Assembly (NCBI RefSeq): GCF_027706145.1
Contig: NZ_JAQFWW010000001.1
Span: 310,001 to 374,000 of the forward strand
DNA: 64,000 nucleotides
Direction: 5' to 3'
From: Bacillus changyiensis
GTDB lineage: Bacteria; Bacillota; Bacilli; Bacillales; Bacillaceae
Shown: positions 1 to 7,732 of the stretch, in pieces
Layout of the letters: each line of letters opens with the position of its first letter
How positions within the stretch are numbered: the stretch's first letter is position 1
The notes under the pieces: generated by a model
The model's database searches: none
Seen by the model: the letters and a program-made list of their open reading frames with translations, nothing else
Told to the model about the DNA's origin: nothing
Position numbers and translations under genes: made by a program

Positions 1-735
1 TTTGTTTTTAAAGGTAAGTTTAGTTATCGAAACTTAGCTATGAATTTTAATGTCCCTGTATATATGGATGAAAATAAAAAACGAGGCTATATCAAACTAG
101 ATAGCCTGATAGAAAATTTCGGAATTATTCTTGGTCCATCAACTGTCCAAAGACTCGAAAGTGTTAAAGGTAAGTATCTCGAGTTCCCACTTGAAAAAGC
201 TGATTATCGTTCGCAAGATACAGAAAAAGTAAAACGATTATTCTTGAAATCTCTAGAAATGTTTGCAGACGATTTTCCACAAGATAAGTTTAAAGAAGAA
301 GATTTGACAGATAAGGAAAAACAGCAGGGAACTGAGCAAAAAGTCACATTAAGTTTTAGTGATAAGGAAATCAAAGATGCGTACACTCATTTTGCTAAGC
401 AGATTGGAAAAGAGCTTAATCACCCATTTAAAGAATCAGATCTAAATGATTTACAACAGGAATTAACAGATGTCAAATTTAAGAAATTTGACATGACAAC
501 ATCAATTAATAAGGAAAAATCTCTTCGATATTTAACAACTGATGTTTCAATTGGGGTTGATCATAAAGATTTTCAGGGAGATTTTAATATTAAATTCTCA
601 ACTACTTACAATAGTTTAGATCGGAAAGTCAAATTCGACTATAAACCGGAAGAAGATCAAATTGTAACAATGGATGAACTTGAAGGACTAGTTGACCAGA
701 GCGGCCGAGAAGAAATAAATGGGTTTACTAAATAG
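1..735 (+). CDS. Lipoprotein-like protein of unknown function, 5' end outside window
   Basis: The reading frame is open from base 1, so the gene starts upstream of the window. The first ATG in view (base 40) is internal, because the residues before it (FVFKGKFSYRNLA) align with the interior of the next gene (VVFKGKINVFGKP). The 244 visible residues are a diverged paralogue of the protein at 865-1842, sharing the PVYMDE, GYIKLDS and EDLTDKEK stretches and the same C-terminal plan. Charged, Lys-rich and soluble; the N-terminal signal and lipobox would lie off the left edge. Family not recognised with certainty; the overall look is that of DUF6612-like Bacillus lipoproteins (weak inference). No terminator is obvious before the next gene. 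Confidence 0.75.
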   Translation, partial: FVFKGKFSYRNLAMNFNVPVYMDENKKRGYIKLDSLIENFGIILGPSTVQRLESVKGKYLEFPLEKADYRSQDTEKVKRLFLKSLEMFADDFPQDKFKEEDLTDKEKQQGTEQKVTLSFSDKEIKDAYTHFAKQIGKELNHPFKESDLNDLQQELTDVKFKKFDMTTSINKEKSLRYLTTDVSIGVDHKDFQGDFNIKFSTTYNSLDRKVKFDYKPEEDQIVTMDELEGLVDQSGREEINGFTK

Positions 736-864
736 TAAAGATACTCAAGAATATGAAGATAGCTATTTTAATCAACTAAAGTTTATGATAGAATATTAAG
801 GTATCTGGTTCTTTAATACCTTTGTTTACATTAAGAAAATAGTCATACTAAAGGAGCGTTTAAC

Positions 865-1842
865 TTGAAGAAAAATTGGCTTTTATTTTTATTGAGCTCA
901 GTTCTCGTGTTTGCATTAGCTGCATGTCAACAGGACGGGGCTAAGCTTAAAGAAACGTACACATCTGCTTACAAGAAGATGAAGAACGCGGAAACTTATG
1001 AATTTTCAACTGATCTTGGTTTAAAAGTAGATGTTTCAAACCTGTCTGGTGCTGAAGATCAAAAAGCAGCGGATATGATAAACAATGCAAAACTAACAAT
1101 TAGCGGTAAAACAAATACCAAAACGAAGCAATCCGAAGTTGTTTTTAAAGGTAAAATAAATGTATTTGGTAAGCCAATGAATTTTGATATTCCGGTTTAT
1201 ATGGATGAAAAGAAACAAATTGGGTATATCAAACTAGATAGTGTAATAGAAAACTTCGGTCCTATGATACAGAGCAAGCTAGGATTGGATGTTACAAAGT
1301 TAAAAGGAAAGTATCTTGAATTACCGCTTGACGAGATGAAGACAGCATCAAATGATACAGAAAAAATGCAAAACGATTTAGTGAAAACTTTACAAAAAGC
1401 GGTAGATGACATATCTGATGATAAGTTCGAAAAAGAAGATTTGACAGATAAAGAGAAAAAACAGGGAGCAACTCAAAAAATTACAGTCAGCATTCAAGAT
1501 GAAAAAATTAAAGACATTATGATGAAAGTTATGGACACTATTAAACAAACAACTGGTGGAAAAACAAATAAAGAAGATTTAGAAAAAGTGAAATTTGAAA
1601 ACTTCAAAGTAACATCAACATTTGATGATAAAGACAATTTCCTTACTCAAGATCTTAGTATGAAGATGGCTTTTGATCAAAAAGATTATCCTAAGTCTTT
1701 CACTATTACTACGTCAACTACTTACAAAAATATCGATGGTAAAGTAACATTTAGTACAAAACCGAAAAAAGACGAGATTGTGACACTACCTGAACTCCAA
1801 GGCATGCCGGCTAATGGCATGATGCAACCAAGCGGTTTTTAA
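865..1842 (+). CDS. Secreted lipoprotein, function unknown
   Basis: A TTG start follows an AAAGGAG ribosome-binding site at about 851-857. The 325-residue product starts with a type II signal peptide: MKKNW, a hydrophobic stretch, then the lipobox LAAC with lipidated Cys20. The mature part (about residues 21-325) is Lys/Asp/Glu-rich with alternating polar and hydrophobic positions, suggesting an LppX/DUF6612-like beta-sheet lipoprotein anchored outside the membrane. That family link is a guess. It is the full-length tandem paralogue of the gene at 1-735, which points to local duplication. An intrinsic terminator follows directly. No catalytic motif was seen; a ligand-binding or envelope-stress role is possible but unsupported. 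Confidence 0.85.
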   Translation: MKKNWLLFLLSSVLVFALAACQQDGAKLKETYTSAYKKMKNAETYEFSTDLGLKVDVSNLSGAEDQKAADMINNAKLTISGKTNTKTKQSEVVFKGKINVFGKPMNFDIPVYMDEKKQIGYIKLDSVIENFGPMIQSKLGLDVTKLKGKYLELPLDEMKTASNDTEKMQNDLVKTLQKAVDDISDDKFEKEDLTDKEKKQGATQKITVSIQDEKIKDIMMKVMDTIKQTTGGKTNKEDLEKVKFENFKVTSTFDDKDNFLTQDLSMKMAFDQKDYPKSFTITTSTTYKNIDGKVTFSTKPKKDEIVTLPELQGMPANGMMQPSGF

Positions 1843-1854
1843 TATAAAGATCCA

Positions 1855-1889
1855 GAATTCCCTTCGGATTGATCCGAGGGGAATTTTTT
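1855..1889 (+). terminator. Intrinsic terminator of lipoprotein gene
   Basis: Inverted repeat ATTCCCTTCGGA / TCCGAGGGGAAT (one G-U pair) around a four-base loop, followed by TTTTTT, 13 bases after the stop codon. Confidence 0.85.
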
Positions 1890-1914
1890 ATCGACATAAA
1901 ACAAAGCGAAAACA

Positions 1915-1943
1915 TTGACAAGTCAGGCGATATTGAATACGAT
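1915..1943 (+). promoter_or_regulatory. Predicted SigA promoter for yozB-like gene
   Basis: TTGACA (1915-1920), a 17-base spacer and TACGAT (1938-1943), about 35 bases before the yozB-like start and just after the preceding terminator. The -35 is perfect; the -10 matches 4 of 6. Confidence 0.55.
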
Positions 1944-1978
1944 TTTCATAGCTTACACATTAGGAGAGATCATTTATT

Positions 1979-2512
1979 ATGAGTCGTACAGAAAAAAATA
2001 AGAACTATACTGGTATTGTTGTGACGTTGACGATCATCATCAACGGTGTGATCGCCTTGCTGTTTTTTATGCCGAAAAGTGATAAGTTCGCCCATTTGGA
2101 TTTAACATTTTTGCCGTTACTGAATGCTGTCTGTAATAGCTTTACATTCATTTTTTTAGTTGCAGCACTGATAATGATTAAGCAGAAAAATATTCAAGCG
2201 CACAAACGGTTTATTATTGCAGCATTTACCACAACGGCAATCTTTCTTGTCTCATATTTGATTTACCATTCACTTATGCCTGATACTCATTTTGGTGGTG
2301 AAGGCATCATAAGGCCAATCTACTATTTTGTCTTGATCACTCATATTGTGTTATCAGCCATCATTGTTCCGCTGGCCTTGTTTACATTATTGAGAGGGCT
2401 AAACATGCAGGTCGAACGCCACCGCAAACTCGCCCGTTGGACAATGCCGCTATGGCTATATGTTAGTATTACTGGTGTTATTGTTTATATGATGATTTCC
2501 CCTTACTATTAA
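1979..2512 (+). CDS. yozB: DUF420 family membrane protein YozB
   Basis: The 177-residue product has about five transmembrane segments (roughly residues 12-31, 46-64, 78-98, 115-139, 154-174). It matches the DUF420/YozB family over its whole length, including the phrases SFTFIFL, HKRFI, ITHIVL and LARWTMPLWLYVS, and ends in MISPYY as I recall for B. subtilis YozB. Conserved histidines in the membrane segments resemble those of CtaM-type cytochrome-oxidase biogenesis proteins, so a role in respiratory haem-protein maturation is possible; this rests on family resemblance only. Monocistronic: a promoter lies upstream and a strong terminator directly downstream. Confidence 0.9.
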   Translation: MSRTEKNKNYTGIVVTLTIIINGVIALLFFMPKSDKFAHLDLTFLPLLNAVCNSFTFIFLVAALIMIKQKNIQAHKRFIIAAFTTTAIFLVSYLIYHSLMPDTHFGGEGIIRPIYYFVLITHIVLSAIIVPLALFTLLRGLNMQVERHRKLARWTMPLWLYVSITGVIVYMMISPYY

Positions 2513-2544
2513 AAAAACCGGCAACTCGAGTTGCCGGTTTTTTT
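2513..2544 (+). terminator. Strong bidirectional intrinsic terminator
   Basis: Perfect palindrome AAACCGGCAACTC/GAGTTGCCGGTTT flanked by an A-run on the left and a T-run on the right, starting at the yozB stop codon. Confidence 0.95.
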
Positions 2545-2657
2545 ATGACCTCTTTTGAAAATAATCCCGTTAAATTAGATAAACGTCCTACACAAGAATA
2601 GGAAGTAGTCAATATAAATAATTAGAGCATTGGATAGAAAAGAAAAGGGAGATGCTT

Positions 2658-3881
2658 ATGAAAATTTTGCTTGCCACTTATTGGAATATACCTCATGTAG
2701 GTGGCGTTTGGACATACATGGTCCAGTTAAAAGAAAAACTTGAGTCACTAGGTCATGATGTGGATTTGCTTGGATTTGGAGAAGATAATCAAGTTGTTCA
2801 TATTGTTAATGAAAACCGAAAAGTAGATAAAGCTCAACTACTATCTTTGGTAAACGCAAAATTGGACAATGAAAAGTTTCCGGAAATATATAAGAATCAT
2901 TTAGTCGAATACACTGAAATTCAACGTTATACGCTTGAACTGGCGGCCTTACATTTTGGGTTGGAAAAATATGATCTCATTCATGCTCAGGATGTCATCT
3001 CAAGCGGATGTCTTAAAAGGGTGAAGCCAGAAAAGACAGCTCTTGTCACTACTCTTCACGGCTGTGTCGCATATGAAATTAGATACCAGCTTGAGACCAT
3101 TCATCGATCATCTACATCAGATCTAGCAAGAGCATACTTTGACTATCTTGAACAAATCGGGGCAATGAGTGCTGATGTGACAGTTGTGGCTAACAAGTGG
3201 ATGAAGAATGTTCTGACAGGAGAGTTTGGCGTTTCCGAAGAACAAATCGAGATATTTCATTACGGTTACAATATCGATCAATTTTTAGAACGCATGACAG
3301 AGAAAACTGCTGAAGTGCCCTATACAGATAAAAAAATCATTCTTTTTGCTGGTAGACTTACTCAAAACAAAGGTGTGCATCATTTAATCTCAGCACTTGA
3401 ACAACTAAAAGAAATTCGCAATGATTGGGTATGCTGGATTGTTGGGGAAGGAGAGAAACTGGCAGGGCTCCGCGTACAAGCAGATCAGTTGGGTCTTAGT
3501 GATGATATCACATTTCTAAAAAATCGAAATGATGTTCCATATTTAATGACGCTTGCTGACATTTTTGTGCTCCCGAGCCTGTTGGAAAACCAACCTTTAT
3601 CAGTGATTGAAGCACAGCTTGCCGGACTGCCTGTCATTGTTAGTGATGCCGGTGGAATTCCTGAAATTGTAGAACATGAAATGACCGGTCTTATAACCCC
3701 AAAAGGGGATAAAGAAGCGCTAGCAAACTGCTTGAATCGATTGCTGGAAGATGAAGCACAAAGAAAAGAGTTAGGTGCAAACGCCCGTGAATTCGCTCTG
3801 GAATATTGGAATATGGATGATGCTGTCAACCATATTTTGACTGTTTATCAAAAAACAATTAAAAACAAAGGAGACATGTGA
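2658..3881 (+). CDS. GT4-type glycosyltransferase
   Basis: About 407 residues with the GT-B double Rossmann fold of family GT4. The N-terminal half has the donor/acceptor loop HVGGVWTYM near residue 14. The C-terminal Glycos_transf_1 domain has AGRLTQNKGV, GEGEKL and the E-rich nucleotide-sugar motif SLLENQPLSVIEAQLAGLPV, then GGIPEIV. It retains its configuration at the anomeric carbon by family rule; the sugar and acceptor are unknown. An ATG six bases upstream (2652) is too close to the AAAAGGGAG site, so ATG 2658 is preferred. Followed after one base by a small co-transcribed gene. A role in surface or spore glycan synthesis is inferred from the nearby DUF1796 and dehydratase genes. Confidence 0.88.
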   Translation: MKILLATYWNIPHVGGVWTYMVQLKEKLESLGHDVDLLGFGEDNQVVHIVNENRKVDKAQLLSLVNAKLDNEKFPEIYKNHLVEYTEIQRYTLELAALHFGLEKYDLIHAQDVISSGCLKRVKPEKTALVTTLHGCVAYEIRYQLETIHRSSTSDLARAYFDYLEQIGAMSADVTVVANKWMKNVLTGEFGVSEEQIEIFHYGYNIDQFLERMTEKTAEVPYTDKKIILFAGRLTQNKGVHHLISALEQLKEIRNDWVCWIVGEGEKLAGLRVQADQLGLSDDITFLKNRNDVPYLMTLADIFVLPSLLENQPLSVIEAQLAGLPVIVSDAGGIPEIVEHEMTGLITPKGDKEALANCLNRLLEDEAQRKELGANAREFALEYWNMDDAVNHILTVYQKTIKNKGDM

Positions 3882-3882
3882 T

Positions 3883-4224
3883 ATGAAAAGACAAATAAAG
3901 ACACATTTACTTGAATTGTTATCTAAAGATGAGATTGATATGGAGTGGTGGGATAAATATTTAGATTTATTATTTTCTTTTCGAAATGGCTTGCTTGAAG
4001 AAGTAACCGATCAGAACGAAGAAATGGTTTCAAGTGAAACAGATGACAACAGTAGCCAAGACGATATCTATAGCGAACTGACAGCTAGCTTTGAAGAGAT
4101 GAACAAGAAGATTGTTGAGAGCAATCAAAAAGTACTTGAATCCATTAAAGCCTCACTTCCTACCGATTATACATTGCCTAATCAAGACACAATGAATTTC
4201 TTCAAATCACAAAAGAAATCATGA
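3883..4224 (+). CDS. Small acidic protein co-transcribed with glycosyltransferase
   Basis: 113 residues, ATG eight bases after an AAAGGAG site that lies inside the end of the glycosyltransferase gene, so translation is probably coupled. No recognised domain. N-terminal half helical (LLELLSKDEIDMEWWDKYL); middle acidic and Ser/Asn-rich; C-terminal half a likely amphipathic helix (EEMNKKIVESNQKVLESIK). No signal peptide or membrane segment, so cytoplasmic. Its tight position suggests a partner or modulator of the glycosyltransferase, but this is inference. Confidence 0.75.
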   Translation: MKRQIKTHLLELLSKDEIDMEWWDKYLDLLFSFRNGLLEEVTDQNEEMVSSETDDNSSQDDIYSELTASFEEMNKKIVESNQKVLESIKASLPTDYTLPNQDTMNFFKSQKKS

Positions 4225-4234
4225 TCTTTCTCAA

Positions 4235-4265
4235 AAACCTTCGGTATTCCGAAGGTTTCTCTTAT
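4235..4265 (+). terminator. Intrinsic terminator
   Basis: Perfect AAACCTTCGG / CCGAAGGTTT stem with a TATT loop, followed by TCTCTTATTT; ends the glycosyltransferase / small-protein operon. Confidence 0.85.
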
Positions 4266-4302
4266 TTGAATTATTTAAATTGAAGATAGGTCACTGTCTT
4301 TT

Positions 4303-4330
4303 ACCAATCAAAAGCTATGAACATACAATA
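4303..4330 (+). promoter_or_regulatory. Possible SigK-type sporulation promoter
   Basis: CATACAATA (4322-4330) fits the -10 pattern CATAnnnTA of mother-cell SigK promoters, and an AC dinucleotide at 4303-4304 sits 17 bases upstream, as the short SigK -35 requires. It lies about 110 bases before the DUF1796 gene. SigK motifs are short, so chance occurrence is a real possibility. Confidence 0.35.
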
Positions 4331-4441
4331 CTAAAAACATATGAATTGATTTTGATTCAAGAGAGGCTGTTTAAAAAACTGCAAATTACTTCAATACAGC
4401 ATTTTCGGTTGTTTTATCTAATGATTTGAAGGAGTGGGAGT

Positions 4442-5080
4442 ATGAATTTGCAACAAATAAAAGGTGAATATGATGCTGTTTTCAGCTTGGGGCATCTTTG
4501 CCTGACGGCTCTTCAGCTTCGGAAATTGAATATGAGACCTTATTCAGGCCCTCTAGACTGGATGGGGACACCATCGCTGACAGAGCTTAACCGCCTTTTA
4601 CGAAATCAATTTGACGGTTTTATGGAACCGCAAAACTTAAGAGTAACTGGATATTCGACCGCAATTGCTACAAAAGAAAAGCACATACTTGTAACTGATG
4701 ATTTTTATAAGGTTGATTCGGCACACGATTTTAAAGCAGACCGCAATACGCTTGACCACTTAGCAACATATTCCGAAGTGATGGAAAAACTAAATAGAAG
4801 AATTAACCGTTTTTTAGAAAAAATATCTTCTGCAAAGCGTGTTCTTTTTATCAGAACGAGCGGCACTTACAATGAAGCGCAAGAACTTGAAGAAGTATTG
4901 AATGATTTGGTTCAAAATGATTTTAGCGTTCTCCTCATCAACCACACCAATGTAACTGGAATCGTTGAAAAGGACTGGTCATTAGAAAAAATTTGCGCTG
5001 TTGAACTTCCTGATCAAGACATCTGGCACTCAAATGATGAGTATTGGAAAGAGATGCTTCTTGATGTGAAGATCATTTAA
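4442..5080 (+). CDS. DUF1796 family putative cysteine peptidase
   Basis: 212 residues, start after GAAGGAGTGGGAG. The N-terminus holds the DUF1796 signature: VFSLGHLCLTA with Cys20 as presumed nucleophile, then LNMRPYSGPLDWMG, the stretch by which the family is recognised. Pfam describes it as a putative papain-like cysteine peptidase; I know of no demonstrated activity. No signal peptide. In Bacillus, such genes often sit among glycosyltransferase or surface-polysaccharide genes, as here between a GT4 enzyme and a nucleotide-sugar dehydratase. The possible SigK promoter upstream would place expression in the mother cell late in sporulation (inference). Confidence 0.82.
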   Translation: MNLQQIKGEYDAVFSLGHLCLTALQLRKLNMRPYSGPLDWMGTPSLTELNRLLRNQFDGFMEPQNLRVTGYSTAIATKEKHILVTDDFYKVDSAHDFKADRNTLDHLATYSEVMEKLNRRINRFLEKISSAKRVLFIRTSGTYNEAQELEEVLNDLVQNDFSVLLINHTNVTGIVEKDWSLEKICAVELPDQDIWHSNDEYWKEMLLDVKII

Positions 5081-5120
5081 TTTTAATAAACACAAAGATG
5101 ATACCAATAAAGGGGAGAAA

Positions 5121-6116
5121 ATGCGGATGTTTGAAAATAAAGTCATTTTTATTACCGGGGGAACAGGTTCATGGGGGCATGAACTGATCCTTCAGTTACT
5201 ATCTTTAAGTCCTAAAAAAATCATTGTGTTTTCTAGAAATGAAGACAGACAAGTTCGAATGAGAAGGCTTATTGAAGATCAACGGTTAACTTTTTTAATC
5301 GGTGATATTCGTGATCGAACGGCATTGATAACGGGTTTAAAAGGGGTCGATTACGTATTTCATTTAGCAGCCCTGAAGCATGTACCGGTTTGTGAAGAAC
5401 AGCCGCTTGAAGCCTTGAAAACGAATGTAACTGGAACCGAAAATGTCATTGAAGCGGCAATTAAAAACGGCGTTAAAAAAGTGATCAATGTGTCAACAGA
5501 TAAAGCGGCTGATCCTGTTAATTTTTATGGAATGACAAAAGCGATTGGTGAAAAACTGATTATTTATGCCAACCACTTGAATTCAGATACAGCCTTTATT
5601 TGTGTAAGGGGAGGTAATGTCCTTGGTAGCAGTGGGAGTGTTCTTCAGCTTTTTAAAGATCAAATAAAGCAGAAGAATCAGGTGTTGATCACAGACAAAA
5701 GGATGACACGTTTCTTCATTACAAAAGAAAAAACGATTCAACTGTTATTAAAGGCGGCGGACATCGGGTCTGGTGGAGAAACATTCATTTTGAATTCACC
5801 AGCATGCAAGGTGATCGACATAGCAGAAATATTGCTTGAAACGTATGGAAATGACCGGTCTTCCATTATCGAAAGTGGAGCAAGACCAGGAGAAAAACTA
5901 CATGAAGTGCTGATCTCTGGACATGAGTGCCAACACACTGTTACACATACAACTGACCTTTTGATTGTATTACCATCGATCATGATTCCTGAGCTAAACG
6001 AACAATACGCTGACTCAGAACCACTGCAAACACAAAAGTTAAGCTCAGAAGACTTTTTAATTAGCAAAAATGAAGTAAGAAACATGTTAACAAAAGGTGG
6101 ATTTTTAACAACATGA
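5121..6116 (+). CDS. UDP-GlcNAc 4,6-dehydratase-like enzyme (PseB/CapD family)
   Basis: 331 residues of the Polysacc_synt_2 branch of extended SDR enzymes. Rossmann motif GGTGSWG (residues 13-19), then FSRNEDRQVRMRR typical of PseB/FlaA1/CapD, HLAALKHVP, NVSTDKA and the catalytic YGMTK motif. Such enzymes oxidise and dehydrate UDP-N-acetylglucosamine at C4/C6, some with C5 epimerisation, to a 4-keto-6-deoxy sugar used in surface glycans. RBS AAAGGGGAG; ATG 5121 is used, with ATG 5127 a close alternative. It follows the DUF1796 gene by 40 bases, probably in the same operon. No aminotransferase or later-step enzyme is nearby, so the sugar's fate is unknown. Confidence 0.85.
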   Translation: MRMFENKVIFITGGTGSWGHELILQLLSLSPKKIIVFSRNEDRQVRMRRLIEDQRLTFLIGDIRDRTALITGLKGVDYVFHLAALKHVPVCEEQPLEALKTNVTGTENVIEAAIKNGVKKVINVSTDKAADPVNFYGMTKAIGEKLIIYANHLNSDTAFICVRGGNVLGSSGSVLQLFKDQIKQKNQVLITDKRMTRFFITKEKTIQLLLKAADIGSGGETFILNSPACKVIDIAEILLETYGNDRSSIIESGARPGEKLHEVLISGHECQHTVTHTTDLLIVLPSIMIPELNEQYADSEPLQTQKLSSEDFLISKNEVRNMLTKGGFLTT

Positions 6117-6129
6117 TGTCGTTCATGTT

Positions 6130-6186
6130 GCGGACATAAAAGCATGGCATGCGATTTAGCAGGCGATGCTTATGTTCCGTTTTTTG
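6130..6186 (+). terminator. Intrinsic terminator after dehydratase gene
   Basis: Long hairpin: CGGACATAAAAGCAT pairs with ATGCTTATGTTCCG around a 20-base loop, followed by TTTTTT. Confidence 0.75.
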
Positions 6187-6222
6187 AAAAAAACTGGACG
6201 TACATATCCATACGCCCAGTTT
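6186..6222 (-). terminator. Terminator of lysozyme-like gene (minus strand)
   Basis: AAAACTGGACGTA / TACGCCCAGTTTT inverted repeat just after the minus-strand stop codon, with the run of A at 6187-6192 giving a U-tract in the minus-strand transcript. Confidence 0.8.
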
Positions 6223-6869
6223 TATGAATGGCTTGTTAAACCTTCAATCTGTTGTTCGATTTTCTTTGTTCGTTCCATCACTTTCTCAGCATAAGAAAAA
6301 TCCCCAAAACAGTAAGGATAGCGGAAGTTGTCCTTGTCTCCTCCACAGTTATAGAGCTCGGGGTTTTTTTTCGCTTGTTTTTTGGAAAATGTCTTTGCCA
6401 GTTTTTCCGTATGCTTTCCTCCATTTTTCGCAACATATTCAATATAGCCAGATCCCATATTATAGCTTTGAATAATTGCTTTTAAATCGACTCCATTTTT
6501 CTGCCCTTTTTGATACATATCTACAAAATGACGAACACCCTGTTTAATACTCGTATTCGGGTCGTCTATTTCATTTCGTTTTAAACCGAGAGATTCTGAC
6601 GATTGCATGGGATCACTACCTTTACCTTTTGACTCCTGGTACATAATGCCCAGAAGAATGGAGGTATATTGTTGAAGTCCATTTTCTTTCAGTTTATCTT
6701 CTACAAGAGGCTTATAGTCTTTCAATCTCTCCATAATAATAGGTTCAGTGTCGAGCGGAAGCCATTTCAATTGTTCCAGACCGAAAAGGATAAAGCAAAT
6801 AAGGAAGACAAACAAGAAAAAAATTAAACAGCCAGCTCTGGCAACACACCCCATCTTCTTTCTCTTCAT
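6222..6869 (-). CDS. Membrane-anchored lysozyme-like transglycosylase (CwlT N-domain type)
   Basis: 215 residues. ATG at 6869 follows AAGAGGTGAAACT; the 22-residue upstream extension has no RBS and is excluded. A Lys/Arg-rich start and one hydrophobic segment (about residues 10-32) form a signal anchor, so the rest is outside the membrane. The soluble part resembles the lysozyme-like goose-type domain of CwlT/YddH: LGIMYQESKGKGSDPMQSS carries the presumed catalytic Glu, followed by SIKQGVRHF, IQSYNMGSGYIEYV and a Cys-containing tail. Expected role: cleavage of peptidoglycan glycan strands, without the NlpC/P60 domain found in CwlT. No conjugation genes are nearby, so this is a stand-alone wall enzyme, perhaps for growth or sporulation. 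Confidence 0.82.
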   Translation of the reverse strand: MKRKKMGCVARAGCLIFFLFVFLICFILFGLEQLKWLPLDTEPIIMERLKDYKPLVEDKLKENGLQQYTSILLGIMYQESKGKGSDPMQSSESLGLKRNEIDDPNTSIKQGVRHFVDMYQKGQKNGVDLKAIIQSYNMGSGYIEYVAKNGGKHTEKLAKTFSKKQAKKNPELYNCGGDKDNFRYPYCFGDFSYAEKVMERTKKIEQQIEGLTSHS

Positions 6870-7043
6870 AGTTTCACCTCTTGTAAAAGTCTGCACAACT
6901 TTTTCATTATGACATATTCTAAGAGTTAACACCAAATGATATATGTTTAAATATTTTATTTATCCGTCTATATAACCAGTGCATAAAAACAAATCATTCG
7001 GTAAATGATGAGTTTAGTGGGAAAAAGAAAGGAGATTTTTAAG

Positions 7044-7295
7044 ATGGATCAATTGAAAAACTATGTTGAAATTGTCAAAAAAAATATCGAAACAATGAAT
7101 GCTTCTGACTACTATGGAAAAGAAGATGACTTAAAAAGGCAGGAGGAGGAGATCGAAAAATACGAAAGATGGTTAAAACAAGAAAGTGATTCAGGTGAAC
7201 AATTTGATCAAATTGTTGATGCAGCCGTAGATTGTGCTGCTGGAGATATTTCTTTTTCTCAGTTGGAAGATGTCTACCGGAACGGAAAAAACTAG
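7044..7295 (+). CDS. Small acidic protein, function unknown
   Basis: 83 residues from ATG 7044, placed nine bases after GAAAGGAG; the ATG at 7005 has no RBS. Highly charged, no signal or membrane segment; a predicted helix (EDDLKRQEEEIEKYERWLK) looks coiled-coil-like, followed by QFDQIVDAAVDCAAGD. No family recognised. Monocistronic, with its own terminator, between a cell-wall enzyme and a metal sensor. Confidence 0.65.
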   Translation: MDQLKNYVEIVKKNIETMNASDYYGKEDDLKRQEEEIEKYERWLKQESDSGEQFDQIVDAAVDCAAGDISFSQLEDVYRNGKN

Positions 7296-7325
7296 CATCT
7301 CGTGATTTTGGGGATGCTAGTTTGC
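7290..7325 (+). terminator. Hairpin terminator, possibly bidirectional
   Basis: AACTAGCATC / GATGCTAGTT stem starting in the stop codon of the 83-residue gene; flanked by AAAAA on the left and only a short T-run on the right. Confidence 0.6.
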
Positions 7326-7346
7326 TATCAAAAAAAGAGTGAAAAC

Positions 7347-7391
7347 TTTTCAATACGGCCTCTTTTAGTATATGATATGTATGAACATATC
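7347..7391 (+). promoter_or_regulatory. Promoter and operator of czrA-like gene
   Basis: TTTTCA (7347-7352), an 18-base spacer and TATGAT (7371-7376) form a SigA-type promoter. A perfect 7-base inverted repeat GATATGT-ATGA-ACATATC (7374-7391) overlaps the -10, resembling the TGAACA-containing palindromes bound by ArsR/SmtB repressors. This fits autorepression relieved by metal; inference from motif and position. Confidence 0.5.
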
Positions 7392-7411
7392 GTACGGAAA
7401 AGGTGAAAAAC

Positions 7412-7732
7412 ATGAACGAACAAAATCAAAAACAGAAGCGTATTGAACTTGATGAAGAAACTTTATTTCTTGTCTCACAGACGTTTAAAGCACTCTCAGA
7501 CCCGACGAGAATCAAAATCCTTCATTTGCTCTCTCAGGGGGAGTATTCAGTAAATGAAATTGCAGAAAAACTTAGTCTTCTTCAGTCAACTGTTTCCCAC
7601 CAACTCAGGTTTTTAAAAAACTTGAGGCTTGTGAAATCCAGAAGGGAAGGGACGTCTATTTTCTATTCTCCGGAGGATCAACATGTATTGGATGTCTTAA
7701 AGCAGATGATCAATCATACCCAGCATGATTAA
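7412..7732 (+). CDS. czrA: ArsR/SmtB-family zinc-sensing repressor, CzrA-like
   Basis: 106 residues with a winged-helix ArsR fold: [14 protein letters not shown], then the recognition helix region [22 protein letters not shown] and a beta-wing. The C-terminal alpha5 helix keeps the CzrA zinc ligands in register: Asp and His in DQH, then His and His in HTQH, with the same spacing as D84, H86, H97 and H100 of staphylococcal CzrA. By homology it represses zinc/cobalt efflux genes and releases DNA when it binds Zn or Co. GTG 7403 is part of the RBS (AAAAGGTG), so ATG 7412 is the start. No efflux gene lies beside it, so targets must be elsewhere. Its 3' end overlaps the convergent membrane-protein gene by 23 bases. 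Confidence 0.88.
   Translation: MNEQNQKQKRIELDEETLFLVSQTFKALSDPTRIKILHLLSQGEYSVNEIAEKLSLLQSTVSHQLRFLKNLRLVKSRREGTSIFYSPEDQHVLDVLKQMINHTQHD

Noticed and set aside
40..60. ATG at base 40 as the start of the first gene
   Set aside because: The frame is open to base 1 and the upstream residues align with the interior of the paralogue; no RBS precedes it.
6224..6485. Plus-strand frames opposite the lysozyme-like gene
   Set aside because: Shadow frames of a well-supported minus-strand gene with a RBS and signal anchor.
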